Of a stretch of DNA of 64,000 nt, positions 35,591 through 44,942 are shown in pieces. How positions within the stretch are numbered: the stretch's first letter is position 1; each line of letters opens with the position of its first letter. A program made the translations under genes and the position numbers. This DNA comes from Pseudorhodobacter sp. MZDSW-24AT (GTDB taxonomy: Bacteria > Pseudomonadota > Alphaproteobacteria > Rhodobacterales > Rhodobacteraceae): contig NZ_PGOI01000009.1 of NCBI RefSeq assembly GCF_002794355.1, forward strand, positions 124,001 through 188,000, read 5' to 3'. A model generated the notes under the pieces. That model had not been told where the DNA came from. It saw nothing but the letters and a program-made list of their open reading frames with translations, and ran no database searches.

Positions 35591-36565
35591 TCAGATGAGG
35601 TGGCAGGCGGCGCGCCGCCCCGGCGCAATCTCGCGCAGGATCGGGCTTTCAACCCGGCAGCGATCGGTCGCCATGGGGCAGCGCGGGTGAAAGTGGCAGC
35701 CCGAGGGTGGATTCAGCGGCGACGGGATTTCCCCTGCAACCGGGTGAAAGGTCGTGCGGCGGCGATCCAGTCGCGGCACGGCTTCGACCAAGGCGCGCGT
35801 GTAGGGGTGCTGAGGCGCGTCAAACACATCTTCGGCTCCGCCTTCCTCGACCACGCGGCCCAAATACATCACCAGCACCTTGTCGGCCAAGTGGCGAACG
35901 ATGCCCAAGTCATGACTGATGAAAATGTAGGTCAGACCCAACTCTTCCCGCAGATCCATGAACAGGTTGACGATCTGCGCCTGCACCGAAACATCGAGTG
36001 CCGACACCGCCTCGTCACAGATCAGCACCTCTGGTTTGACAGCCAGCGCCCGTGCAATGCCGATGCGCTGCCGCTGTCCGCCCGAAAACTGATGCGCAAA
36101 GCGGTCGTGAAAGGCGGGGTCGATGCCGCAGCGTTCCATCAAGACGCGGACGTAGCTTTCCAGTTCGGCGGGGCCGACGATGCGGTGCACGCGCGGTGCT
36201 TCGCCGATCAGTTCTGTCACCCGTTTGCGGGGGTTCAGCGAGGAGAACGGGTCCTGAAAGATCATCTGGCGATCCAGACCTTCGGTCACATCGCGCGTCT
36301 TGCCTTCCTGCAAGACTTGACCCGACGAAGGCCGGGTCAGGCCTGCGGCCATGCGGCCAAGCGTGGACTTGCCACATCCGGACTCGCCAACCACGCCCAA
36401 CACATCCCCCCGATGCAAGGTGAAGTCGACGCCATCGACCGCGCGCACCACCTGAGGGCCGGGGCCAAGGCCCAACCGACCGATGGCGCGGGACAGAAGG
36501 CTGTCGTTCTGGCGGAAGGTCTTAGTCAGCCCGCGCGCTTCAAGAATGGGAAGTTCGGCCGTCAT
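35591..36565 (-). CDS. Oligopeptide-type ABC transporter ATPase (DppF/OppF family), second system
   Basis: A 324-residue ATPase: Walker [10 protein letters not shown]-loop [11 protein letters not shown], signature FSGGQRQR, Walker [13 protein letters not shown]. Note DEAVSALD in place of the usual DEPTSALD. The Opp-type C-terminal [14 protein letters not shown] is present. It starts at ATG 36565 overlapping the OppD-like stop by ATGA; an in-frame codon farther upstream lies inside that gene. Confidence 0.93.
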   Translation of the reverse strand: MTAELPILEARGLTKTFRQNDSLLSRAIGRLGLGPGPQVVRAVDGVDFTLHRGDVLGVVGESGCGKSTLGRMAAGLTRPSSGQVLQEGKTRDVTEGLDRQMIFQDPFSSLNPRKRVTELIGEAPRVHRIVGPAELESYVRVLMERCGIDPAFHDRFAHQFSGGQRQRIGIARALAVKPEVLICDEAVSALDVSVQAQIVNLFMDLREELGLTYIFISHDLGIVRHLADKVLVMYLGRVVEEGGAEDVFDAPQHPYTRALVEAVPRLDRRRTTFHPVAGEIPSPLNPPSGCHFHPRCPMATDRCRVESPILREIAPGRRAACHLI

Positions 36566-37548
36566 GCCACAGCTCCGGCTGGTTCGGTCAAGGGATGGTG
36601 GCAGCGCACGGTCTGGCCTGCGCCTGTCGGGTGCGGTTCGGGGCGCGTCGTTTCGCAAAGCGGGCTGCGGCGTGGGCAGCGGGCGGCGAAGGCACAGCCT
36701 TGCGGCAGATCAGACAGCAAGGGCATACGTCCGGGAATCATCGGCAGGCGCGCGCCCTTGGGCTGGCTGGCTGCCACACTGTCGATCAGACCGCGCGTAT
36801 ACGGATGGGCGGGCGTGTCCAGCACCGCATCGACGGGGCCTTCTTCAACCACCCGCCCGGCATACATCACCGACACGCGGTCTGCGATGCCCGCCACCAC
36901 GGCAAGATCATGGGTGATCCAGACCAGCGCCGTCCCCCGCTCGCGGCACAGCCGCTGCGCCAAGGCAAGGATCTGCCCCTGAATCGTCACGTCCAGCGCG
37001 GTTGTGGGCTCATCCGCAATGATAAGTTCAGGGCTGTGCAGCAAGGCGGTTGCAATCGCCACCCGCTGTCGCATGCCCCCTGAAAGCTCATGGGGCCACG
37101 CCCGCAGCCGCTGTTCAGGCGCAGCGATCCCGACTTCGGCAAGCGCGGCGATCAGCCGGGTGCGCACCTCTTGGCGGGACAGGGTGCTGTGCGCCCGTAA
37201 GGCATCGCGCATCTGCGTTTCGACCCGAAGCACGGGGTTCAGCGTCATCATCGGGTCCTGAAAGATCATCCCGACGCGACTGCCGCGCACCTGACGCATC
37301 TCACGCGCAGACAGCGTGCGCAGATCAACCTCACCAAGGCGAATGCTGCCACCTGTCACGCGGGCCACACCGGGCAAAAGGCCATTGATGGAAAAACCGG
37401 TTAAGGATTTCCCAGAGCCACTCTCGCCGACAAGTGCCACGATTTCACCCGCGTGAACGGTCAGATCCACGCCATCCAAGGCGCGCAATTCCTGTGTGCC
37501 ACTTCCAAAGACCGTGGTTAGGCCACGCACAGAGAGAACGGGGGCCAT
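36562..37548 (-). CDS. Oligopeptide-type ABC transporter ATPase (DppD/OppD family), second system
   Basis: A 328-residue ATPase: Walker A GESGSGKS, Q-loop IFQDPMMTLNP, signature LSGGMRQR, Walker B LIIADEPTTALD, and the C-terminal CAFAARCPRRSPLC segment. The gene starts 3 bp after the DppC-like stop and overlaps the DppF-like gene by 4 nt. Confidence 0.93.
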   Translation of the reverse strand: MAPVLSVRGLTTVFGSGTQELRALDGVDLTVHAGEIVALVGESGSGKSLTGFSINGLLPGVARVTGGSIRLGEVDLRTLSAREMRQVRGSRVGMIFQDPMMTLNPVLRVETQMRDALRAHSTLSRQEVRTRLIAALAEVGIAAPEQRLRAWPHELSGGMRQRVAIATALLHSPELIIADEPTTALDVTIQGQILALAQRLCRERGTALVWITHDLAVVAGIADRVSVMYAGRVVEEGPVDAVLDTPAHPYTRGLIDSVAASQPKGARLPMIPGRMPLLSDLPQGCAFAARCPRRSPLCETTRPEPHPTGAGQTVRCHHPLTEPAGAVA

Positions 37549-37551
37549 GGA

Positions 37552-38439
37552 TCAGCCTCTCAGATGGGGGTTGAGGACTTCCCGCAAGCGATCGCCCACG
37601 ACGTTGATCGACACGACCAACACCAACAGCACCACGCCGGGCAGCACCGAAATCCACCAGCGGCCCGATTGCAAATAGTCGAAGCCATTGGCGATCAGCA
37701 GTCCAAGAGAAGGGCGTGTCGGTGGCAGGCCCAATCCCAGGAAGCTCAGCGTCGCTTCAAGAGAGATGGCCTGTGCCATCTGGATGGTTGCCACGACCAG
37801 CAGGGTTGGCAGGCAGTTGGGCAAGATGTGGAAAAAGAGGATGCGCAGAGGCGGCAGGCGCAAGCCGCGCGCCGCGTCGACATAGTCGCGCGCATTTTCC
37901 ACAAGCGCCACGCCGCGCACGGTGCGGGCGAAATAGGCCCATTGCACCACGACAAGCGCGATGATGATCTTGTCGATGCCGCGGCCCAAGATCACCAGCA
38001 GGATGAGCGCCACCAGAATGGTGGGCAGGCTGAGCTGCAGATCGACGATCCGCATCAGCAAGGCATCGACCCAGCCGCCGCGAAAGGCCGCGATCAGACC
38101 GATCAACGTGCCAAAGGCCAAGGCAATGACCCCAGAGGCCAAGCCGACGATCAAGGAGATCCGAAGACCGAACAACATGGCCGAAAGCATGTCGCGGCCT
38201 TGCCCGTCGGTTCCCATCCAATAGGTCATACCGCCAAAGCTGACCTCTCCGGGAGGCAGCAGGTTGTCTAGGATCGAGACAGAGCGCAGATCATAGGGGT
38301 CTTGCGGCGCGATGAGATGCGCGAAAATGGCGGCAAGCGACATGGCGACAAAGACGCAAAGCGCGATGGCCGCCGTGGGAGAATTGAAAAATGCCCTTGT
38401 GAAGGCGCGCAGGCGCGACGGGCGTTCAGCGATGATCAT
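37552..38439 (-). CDS. Dipeptide-type ABC transporter permease (DppC family), second system
   Basis: A 295-residue permease with GTDGQGRDMLS, the EAA loop DYVDAARGLRLPPLRILFFH and SFLGLGLPPTRPSLGLLI. A GTG at 38445 is an alternative start, but GAGGG is best spaced for the ATG at 38439. It lies between the DppB-like and ATPase genes. Confidence 0.92.
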   Translation of the reverse strand: MIIAERPSRLRAFTRAFFNSPTAAIALCVFVAMSLAAIFAHLIAPQDPYDLRSVSILDNLLPPGEVSFGGMTYWMGTDGQGRDMLSAMLFGLRISLIVGLASGVIALAFGTLIGLIAAFRGGWVDALLMRIVDLQLSLPTILVALILLVILGRGIDKIIIALVVVQWAYFARTVRGVALVENARDYVDAARGLRLPPLRILFFHILPNCLPTLLVVATIQMAQAISLEATLSFLGLGLPPTRPSLGLLIANGFDYLQSGRWWISVLPGVVLLVLVVSINVVGDRLREVLNPHLRG

Positions 38440-38447
38440 GGGCACCC

Positions 38448-39425
38448 TCAGGCCGCTCCGGCGCCAAGGCGCACGCGCGGGTCAAGCAGCGAATACAGGA
38501 TGTCGATCACCAGATTGAGCAGCACGAACATCGTGACCACGAAGATCAGGTAAGCGACGATGAGCGGGCGGTCGAGCACGCTGATCGCGTCGATCAGCAT
38601 CTTGCCGACGCCGGGCCAAGAAAAGATGGATTCCGTCACCACGGCAAAGGCAATGACACCGCCGAATTCCATCCCGAGCACGGTGACGATCGGGATCAGC
38701 AGGTTCTTCATCGCATGCCAGCCCAGAACGCGATATTCCGGCACACCATTCGCGCGGGCGAAGCGGATGTAATCCGACGTCATTACCTCGCGCAGGCCTG
38801 CGCGGGTCAGGCGGATGACCATCGACATCATCAGCAGCGAAAGCGTGAAGGCAGGCATCGCCAGATGGCGCAGGCCGTCCAGCGTCAGGAAGCTGACCCG
38901 CACCCCAAAGACGGTGACCAGATCGCCGCGGCCAATGGCGGGAAGCCAGCCGAGTTTGACCGAGAAGGTCAGGATCATGATCAGGCCGATCCAGAAGATC
39001 GGCACCGAAAAGCCGATCATCGACAGGCCCATGATGGCTTTTGAAATCCAGCTGTCGGGCCGCAACCCCGCGTAGAAACCCAGCGGCAGACCGATGACCA
39101 GCGCCAGCACCAAGGCAGCCACGGCCAGTTCCAGCGTGGCCGGGAAGCGTTCCCAGATCAGGCTCATCGCGGGCACGCCATGGGTGAAGGAACGGCCCAG
39201 ATCCCCCTCGGCAAGGTTGCCGAGGAAAATCAGGTATTGCTGCCAGACTGGCCGATCAAGGCCAAGGTTGACCATGATCTCGTCCAGACAGGCTTTCGTG
39301 CATTCCGACGAGGCAAAGAGATCGACGGGATTCCCGATCACATGGATGCCAAAGAACACCAGAACGGTCATCACAAACAAGACCAGCATGGCCTGCAGGA
39401 TGCGCCGGAGGATGAATTCCGCCAT
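38448..39425 (-). CDS. Dipeptide-type ABC transporter permease (DppB family), second system
   Basis: A 325-residue permease with an N-terminal helix (RRILQAMLVLFVMTVLVFFG), a periplasmic loop holding two cysteines (SSECTKACLDE) and the EAA loop RFARANGVPEYRVLGWHAMK. The paired cysteines are absent from the first system's DppB and may form a disulfide. It starts 33 bp after the receptor stop. Confidence 0.92.
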   Translation of the reverse strand: MAEFILRRILQAMLVLFVMTVLVFFGIHVIGNPVDLFASSECTKACLDEIMVNLGLDRPVWQQYLIFLGNLAEGDLGRSFTHGVPAMSLIWERFPATLELAVAALVLALVIGLPLGFYAGLRPDSWISKAIMGLSMIGFSVPIFWIGLIMILTFSVKLGWLPAIGRGDLVTVFGVRVSFLTLDGLRHLAMPAFTLSLLMMSMVIRLTRAGLREVMTSDYIRFARANGVPEYRVLGWHAMKNLLIPIVTVLGMEFGGVIAFAVVTESIFSWPGVGKMLIDAISVLDRPLIVAYLIFVVTMFVLLNLVIDILYSLLDPRVRLGAGAA

Positions 39426-39458
39426 GATTTAAACTCTCTGCCTCGTCTTGTTCAGGCG

Positions 39459-41066
39459 TCAGTCAACGCGCTTGATTTCAGTCGCCAAAGTGCGCTCGTT
39501 GGTGCGCGGGGAATGTTCCAGATTGGATTTCATCGCCCATTTGTTGACTTGGAAGTGCAGCGGGATCAGCGCATAGTCGTCCATCGCCCAGCGGGTCGCA
39601 TCCTGCAGCAGGGCAAGGCGGGCCGTGCGGTCGATGGTCTGCTTGGCCAGCACCGATTTCGCGTCGACAGAAGGGTTGGAATAGCGGCCAAAGTTGCCGT
39701 TTCCACCACCCGTGGCGGCATTGTAGGTTTCAAGAATGCCAGAGACACTGTAAGTGGCCTCGCCAGCAACCGTGCCCCAGCCGGTCAGGGACATCGAAAA
39801 CTTCGGGCTGTCAAAGCCGGGGAAGCTGTCGGCGCCACCGCGGATCAGATCCGAAAAGAAGACAGCCCGCGGCATGGTGTCCACTTCGGTGGTGATGCCG
39901 ATTTGGGTCCAGAATTGCGCCACCGCCTCGACGATGCGCGCATCGTTGATATAGCGGTCGTTCGGCCCGTGGATCGTCATCCGGAAGCCGTCTCCATAGC
40001 CAGCTTCGGTCAGGAGCGCCTTGGCAGCCTCGGGATCATAGGCATCCGGTTGCAGATCCTCGACATAGCCGAAGAAGCCCGGCGGAACGATGTTGCGCGT
40101 TGGCTGGCTGGCGCCGCCCATGATCCGGTCGCGGATGGCCTCACGGTTGATGGCCAGCGACAGGGCCTTGCGCACCCGCCAGTCACGCAACGGGTTTGGC
40201 ATCGCGCTGCCGTCATTCGCGGTGATGTAAGGCTCGGTGTGGCGGTAAGACGGCATCATATAGATGAGCCGGTCTGACGCGATGGATGAAACGCGGAAAC
40301 GGTCATCCGCTTCGAGCTGTGGCAGATCGACGGTCGGAGGGTAATCGATCACATCGACATCGCCGTTCAGCAAAGCGGCCAGACGTGCGCTGTCTTCGCC
40401 AACCGGGCGGAACACCACTTCATCCCAGCCCGGATCGCCGCCCCACCAGTTGGGGTTCTTGGCCACAACGATGCGGTTGCCCGGGCTGAATTCCTTGTAG
40501 ACGAAGGGGCCCGTACCAATGGCTGCTGCGCCCGAGTTGAAATCGACCGAAGGAGTCTTCCCCGGCACCACATGCTCGGCCACGATTGGGATCATGGCCA
40601 GATCTTCCGCCATGGTGGGATAGGGGCCTTCCGTGGTGATCTGGATGGTGTGATCGTCCACCTTGGTCCAGGATTTGCCGCCTTTCGCCAACTGGAAGGC
40701 CGGGCTCGCGGTCGCGCCTTCAATCCCTGCTTTCAGGCGATCGAAAGAGTAGATGACATCGTCGGCGGTGAAAGCCTCGCCGTCATGCCACGTGACCCCC
40801 TGACGCAGCTTGAATTCCCATGTGGTGTCATTGATCGGTGCCCAAGAGACGGCCAGTCCCGGCGAAGGCTGTGACGCGCTGTCAAGATCGACCAGATGTT
40901 CGAAGATGTGCTCCTGCAGTTGCAGGTCGGCAGAAAGCTGGGTCCAGTGCGGGTCCAGCGTGGCTGCCTCCGAGCGGACGCCGATGGTCAGCACCTCTTG
41001 CGCCAGCGCCGCATGTGCGCTGCTGAACGCAAGGGTTGCCGCGATGGCAAAGCCAAGTCGTTTCAC
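39459..41066 (-). CDS. Dipeptide-type ABC transporter substrate-binding protein, second system
   Basis: A 535-residue periplasmic receptor of family 5. The start is GTG at 41066, placed 7 nt after GGAGG; the longer open frame upstream lacks signal-peptide character. The signal peptide runs to SAHAALAQ|EV, then LTIGVRSEAATLDPHW. It shares PNDRYINDARI with the first receptor (PNDRYINDEAI) but is clearly diverged, so the two systems probably take different ligands. First gene of a six-gene minus-strand operon ending with the M24 peptidase. Confidence 0.92.
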   Translation of the reverse strand: MKRLGFAIAATLAFSSAHAALAQEVLTIGVRSEAATLDPHWTQLSADLQLQEHIFEHLVDLDSASQPSPGLAVSWAPINDTTWEFKLRQGVTWHDGEAFTADDVIYSFDRLKAGIEGATASPAFQLAKGGKSWTKVDDHTIQITTEGPYPTMAEDLAMIPIVAEHVVPGKTPSVDFNSGAAAIGTGPFVYKEFSPGNRIVVAKNPNWWGGDPGWDEVVFRPVGEDSARLAALLNGDVDVIDYPPTVDLPQLEADDRFRVSSIASDRLIYMMPSYRHTEPYITANDGSAMPNPLRDWRVRKALSLAINREAIRDRIMGGASQPTRNIVPPGFFGYVEDLQPDAYDPEAAKALLTEAGYGDGFRMTIHGPNDRYINDARIVEAVAQFWTQIGITTEVDTMPRAVFFSDLIRGGADSFPGFDSPKFSMSLTGWGTVAGEATYSVSGILETYNAATGGGNGNFGRYSNPSVDAKSVLAKQTIDRTARLALLQDATRWAMDDYALIPLHFQVNKWAMKSNLEHSPRTNERTLATEIKRVD

Positions 41067-41140
41067 TTCAGATCCTCCGTGTTGATGATGTGTTGGGGTC
41101 GCATTCCGCGCCACGGTCTCTTGCTCTTTTCCTGGCAAAA

Positions 41141-41163
41141 GTTCGCATTGCGCACAAAAGTTC
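41141..41163. promoter_or_regulatory. Operator-like element 7 (IclR type) upstream of second Dpp operon
   Basis: GTTC (41141-41144), N6, CGCAC (41151-41155), N4, GTTC (41160-41163). The 15-mer GTTCGCATTGCGCAC is identical to one in element 10. It lies 75 bp upstream of the receptor start. Confidence 0.7.
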
Positions 41164-41197
41164 TTTACAGGCTAGGCCAGCTTGGGGCGCCTGTAAA
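41164..41197. repeat. Inverted repeat next to element 7
   Basis: TTTACAGGC (41164-41172) and GCCTGTAAA (41189-41197) form a perfect 9-bp inverted repeat with a 16-nt spacer, directly after element 7. It may be a second regulator site or a stem-loop at the end of the ligase transcript; no T-run is present. Confidence 0.45.
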
Positions 41198-41258
41198 CAA
41201 ATATTTGAACATAAGTTCGCGAATAACGGTGAGCCTTGTGGCCCGGCAGATCGTGGGG

Positions 41259-42560
41259 TCAGTAGACCAGTGACAGTTTGCTTGCGAGCGCGTCAAACGT
41301 GTGGGGGGCGGCCTCTACGACGTCATTTCGGCGGCAGCTGAAATAAGCCGCCGCCAAGTCGGGGCCGAGCCATCGCGACGCATCGGCCTGTGCTTGCGGT
41401 GTGAGGGCTGACTCCAGCGTGGCGGGCAAAGCGCGGATGCCCAGCGCGCGCCGCTCGTCCGGAGAGAAGCTGTCCGGGTCCTGCTGAACATTCGGTGGTG
41501 CCGGGTGCTTTCCAGCAATGCCAGCAAGCCCGGCGCGGATGATCGCGGTAAGGGCAAGATACACATTCGCGGTGGCGTCCGTCACACGATATTCCAAGGA
41601 TGCGTTCGGATTGGCACCATCGGCAGCCGCTGCGCGGGGCACCAACCGAATCATCGCCTCACGGTTGCGAGTCCCGACGCAGGTATAAGCGCCCACCCAG
41701 GCATGGGGTTTGATGCGTGCATAAGAATTGGCAGATGCAATCGTCAGCGGAAGAAGGCTCTCTGCATGGGCGACAAGCCCGGCGACAAAGGGTGCAGACC
41801 GTTCCGTCAGCCAATCCATCTGTGCGGTTACATTCTTGTCCTTCTCCCAAAGCGAGAAGTGAATGTGAACACCATTGCCCACATCATCCAAAGCTGGCTT
41901 GGGCAGGAAACTGGCCCGCAGCCCCAAGCTGCGCGCTGTGTCACGGATGGTTTCCAGCGTCAGAACAGTGCGGTCGGCGGCGGTCAGCGGATCTGCCGGA
42001 ACAGAGCTGATCTCGAACTGCGACTGGCCATATTCTGCCTGAAACTGTTCCAGCGTGAAGCCTGCGCGTTCCACCACGTCTAGCACACGCTGGCCCAAGG
42101 GCGCGACCACGCGGCCTGCGGACAGCGAAAAGGCGATGTGATTGGGTTGGTTCAGTCCGTGCACGGTGAACTCGTGCTCAAAAGCGACCTTCATTGTAAG
42201 GCCAGTTGCCGCGTGCAAATCGCGGACGGCCGACTTCAATGCGGTGCGTGGACAGCAAGACCAATCGCGGCCGTCCATTTGCCGGGCATCACACAGGACC
42301 AGATCAAATGCAGGTCCGTCGGCGTGGCCGCCCAGTGTCAGGCGGGCGGTGGCGTCGGGGATAAAGCGGATCTCGCCCATGGGGCCAAAGCCATTGTCAG
42401 GTGGCAACCCGTTTAATGCGCCGATCGTGATGTTTGCGGGCACCCACGGCAGCCCGTTGGCCATGGCCTCGTCGATGCGGGCAGCGGGAACCGACCTGCC
42501 ACGCAGGATGCCGCTCAGATCCTGATGTCCCAGAAACAGAAAGTGTCCGCGCTGTGTCAT
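41259..42560 (-). CDS. Glutamine synthetase-family ligase (gamma-glutamyl ligase-like)
   Basis: A 433-residue GS-fold protein. Putative metal/glutamate ligands are in FEHEFTV and in YGQSQFEIS; the His in NGVHIHFSLW and the Arg-rich NREAMIRLVPRA match the ATP and glutamate sites of the GS family. It diverges strongly from GlnA and is closer in style to PuuA-like or methylamide-forming ligases. The ATG at 42560 follows AAGGAGA. It is the last gene of the second TRAP operon, suggesting the imported compound or its amine product is gamma-glutamylated. Confidence 0.8.
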   Translation of the reverse strand: MTQRGHFLFLGHQDLSGILRGRSVPAARIDEAMANGLPWVPANITIGALNGLPPDNGFGPMGEIRFIPDATARLTLGGHADGPAFDLVLCDARQMDGRDWSCCPRTALKSAVRDLHAATGLTMKVAFEHEFTVHGLNQPNHIAFSLSAGRVVAPLGQRVLDVVERAGFTLEQFQAEYGQSQFEISSVPADPLTAADRTVLTLETIRDTARSLGLRASFLPKPALDDVGNGVHIHFSLWEKDKNVTAQMDWLTERSAPFVAGLVAHAESLLPLTIASANSYARIKPHAWVGAYTCVGTRNREAMIRLVPRAAAADGANPNASLEYRVTDATANVYLALTAIIRAGLAGIAGKHPAPPNVQQDPDSFSPDERRALGIRALPATLESALTPQAQADASRWLGPDLAAAYFSCRRNDVVEAAPHTFDALASKLSLVY

Positions 42561-42609
42561 CAACGGCCTCTCCTTTGTGTCGGGCAGGGCCTTCACCCTG
42601 CCCGTGGCA

Positions 42610-42632
42610 AAGGCCCGGACGCGCCGGGCCTT
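42610..42632 (-). terminator. Intercistronic hairpin between TRAP receptor and ligase genes
   Basis: Perfect 9-bp stem AAGGCCCGG/CCGGGCCTT with a 5-nt loop, 11 bp downstream of the DctP stop. No T-run follows on the minus strand, so attenuation or mRNA stabilisation is more likely than full termination. Confidence 0.5.
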
Positions 42633-42642
42633 CTTCCTTGGA

Positions 42643-43632
42643 TCAGCGACCCAGCGCGGCCTGAATACGCTCCAGATAGGCCTGCGCCTCTGGCTGGTCT
42701 TTCAGGATCACGTCCCAAGAAGCCTTGGCCTTTTCCATAAAGGGCGCCAGATCAGGCTCGATGATCTCCACCCCGGCGGCACGCGCGGTTTCAATTCCGT
42801 CGGCTGCCAGTTTATCATGCGCCGCAATCCCAACGGCGATCGACTCGGTGGCGGCGGTTTGCACGATTTCCTTCAGATCATCGGGCAGCGACTCCCAGAA
42901 GGATTTGGACAACAGGAAAACGGTGGTCGACTGGTGCACGGTCAGCATCGTGTAGCTGTTGACCGTTTCGTGGAACTTATCGGCCACCAGCGCATCGGGC
43001 GAGATTTCGATGGCGTCGACCACATTGTTCTGAAGGGCCATGAACAGCTCGCCATAGGCCATCGGGGTGGGTTGCGTGCCGAAGGCATTATAGGCCTCGA
43101 CAAAACCCGGGGTCGGCAGCACGCGGATCTTCACGCCCGCCAGATCGTCGACGGTTTCGATCCGAACCGGATTGCGCGATGCAACGCTGCGTTCATAGCT
43201 GGAGCCGAAGCCCAAGCCATACATGTCATACTCACCCAGCAGATCCATCATCTCGCGGCCCATGTCGCTTTGCAGCACTTCATAGGCCTGTGCCTTGTTG
43301 TCGAACAGGTAAGGCAAAGACAGGACGCGGTAGGCGGGCACCACTGTTTCAAGCGTCGAGCCGCCGATGAAACCGCCGGTCAGGATGCCGGTGCGGATCG
43401 ACTGAATGGCGCGTGTTTCGTTGCCAGCTTGCGCGCAGCACTGGATTTCCACTGTGATGCGCCCGCCCGAACGTTCTTCCATCAACTCGGAAAAATGGTT
43501 CAGGATCACCTGATAGGGGCTCTGGTCGCTCAGCACATGGGCGAGTGTCATGTTGTAGGTCTGGGCCGCTGCCGTGCCCGCCAGCATTACGGTGCTGGCG
43601 GCTGTGGCAATCAGTGTCTTGAAAGCATTCAT
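42643..43632 (-). CDS. TRAP transporter substrate-binding protein (DctP family), second system
   Basis: A 329-residue receptor with signal peptide MNAFKTLIATAASTVMLAGTA and mature YNMTLAHVLSDQSP. GVKIRVLPTPGF carries the conserved ligand-binding Arg. QCCAQAGNE holds a Cys-Cys pair where most DctP proteins have a Pro/Gly-rich stretch. It follows the small and large permease genes in this operon, the reverse of the first system's order. Confidence 0.92.
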   Translation of the reverse strand: MNAFKTLIATAASTVMLAGTAAAQTYNMTLAHVLSDQSPYQVILNHFSELMEERSGGRITVEIQCCAQAGNETRAIQSIRTGILTGGFIGGSTLETVVPAYRVLSLPYLFDNKAQAYEVLQSDMGREMMDLLGEYDMYGLGFGSSYERSVASRNPVRIETVDDLAGVKIRVLPTPGFVEAYNAFGTQPTPMAYGELFMALQNNVVDAIEISPDALVADKFHETVNSYTMLTVHQSTTVFLLSKSFWESLPDDLKEIVQTAATESIAVGIAAHDKLAADGIETARAAGVEIIEPDLAPFMEKAKASWDVILKDQPEAQAYLERIQAALGR

Positions 43633-43667
43633 CTAAAGTTCCTCCTGTGGACTGGTTTTCTTGGGCA

Positions 43668-44939
43668 TTATCGAAGCAGGGCCAGCGAAATGCTGGGGAC
43701 GTAGGTGATCACCATCAGGTTGCCGAACAGCACCGCCAGAAAGATCGCCAGCGGTCGCATCAGTTGTTCCATCGAGATTTTGGCAATGCCGCAGGCGATG
43801 AAGAGATTGACGCCCACCGGCGGTGTCACCATGCCCACCGCGAGATTGACGATCATGATCATGCCAAAGTGCACAGGATGGATGCCGTAGCTGGCGGCAA
43901 TGGGTGCCAAGATCGGGCCAAGAATGATGATGGCGGCGAAGGTTTCCATGAACATCCCCACACCGATCAAAAACACGTTGACCAGCAACAGAAAGATCAG
44001 GGGGTTGTCGGTCAGGGTGCTCAGCAAGCCGCCGATCAGTTGCGGCGCGCGCATCAGGTGCAGGGCAAATCCGAACATGGCGGCGAAGGCCACGATGATC
44101 ATCACGACTGCCGAGGTGACGGCGGCCCCGGCGAAAATGCGCGGCATGTCGCTGAGCTTGATCTCACGATAGACCACCACACTCAGGAACATCGCGTAAA
44201 CCACGGCAACCACAGCAGCCTCGGTCGCGGTGAAGATCCCGCCGAAAATGCCGCCCAGAATGATCACCGGCAGGAACAGCGACAAAGAGGCCCGCACCGT
44301 TGCCGCCCACACCCGGCGGGCGTAGGGACCAAGAACAAAGGCTTCGCGCTCGCCATAGCCTTTGATCGTCGAGATCACGATCACGGTGGCGATCAGCGAC
44401 AAGCCGATCATCAGGCCGGGCAAGAAGCCCGCGATGAACATTTCGGTGATCGAGACCCCTGTGGTGACGCCGTAGATGATCATCGCCACAGAGGGCGGGA
44501 TGATGACGCCCAACTCGCCCGAAGCCGCTGTGGTGGCTGCGCTGAAGGGGCGCGGATACTTTTGTTTTTCCATCTCGGGGATCAGCATCGAGCCCACGGC
44601 CGCCGCCGTAGCGGCAGATGACCCGGAGATCGTCGCAAAGAGCATCGACGTCAGCACGACGGCCGCCGCAAGCCCGCCCCGCACCCAGCTGAGCAGCGCC
44701 TTGGCCAGATCGACCAAGCGCTCTGCGATGCCCCCGAATTGCATCAGACGCCCTGCCAGCACGTAAAGCGGCAGCGCCATCAGCGTGAAACTGTCCAGCG
44801 ATTCAAAGACCACCTGCGGCACGGCGATCAGGGGAATCCCACGTTCGATCAGATAGGGCAGCGATGCCATCCCCAGTGCCAAGGCAATCGGCACGCTGAT
44901 GGCAAAAAGACCCAGCAGGATCAGGATCAAGGAAACCAT
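43668..44939 (-). CDS. TRAP transporter large permease (DctM family), second system
   Basis: A 423-residue, about 12-helix permease. MALPLYVLAGRLMQFGG, ISGSSAATAAAVGS, GIFTATEAAVVAVVYA and GMVTPPVGVNLF are the family hallmarks. It starts 3 bp after the DctQ-like stop and ends 35 bp before the receptor. Confidence 0.93.
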   Translation of the reverse strand: MVSLILILLGLFAISVPIALALGMASLPYLIERGIPLIAVPQVVFESLDSFTLMALPLYVLAGRLMQFGGIAERLVDLAKALLSWVRGGLAAAVVLTSMLFATISGSSAATAAAVGSMLIPEMEKQKYPRPFSAATTAASGELGVIIPPSVAMIIYGVTTGVSITEMFIAGFLPGLMIGLSLIATVIVISTIKGYGEREAFVLGPYARRVWAATVRASLSLFLPVIILGGIFGGIFTATEAAVVAVVYAMFLSVVVYREIKLSDMPRIFAGAAVTSAVVMIIVAFAAMFGFALHLMRAPQLIGGLLSTLTDNPLIFLLLVNVFLIGVGMFMETFAAIIILGPILAPIAASYGIHPVHFGMIMIVNLAVGMVTPPVGVNLFIACGIAKISMEQLMRPLAIFLAVLFGNLMVITYVPSISLALLR

Positions 44940-44942
44940 CGG

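Noticed and set aside
34271-36982. Long plus-strand open frame (about 900 codons) opposite the M24 peptidase and ABC ATPase genes
   Set aside because: Antisense to well-supported genes; its composition is His/Arg/Gln-rich as expected of a shadow frame.
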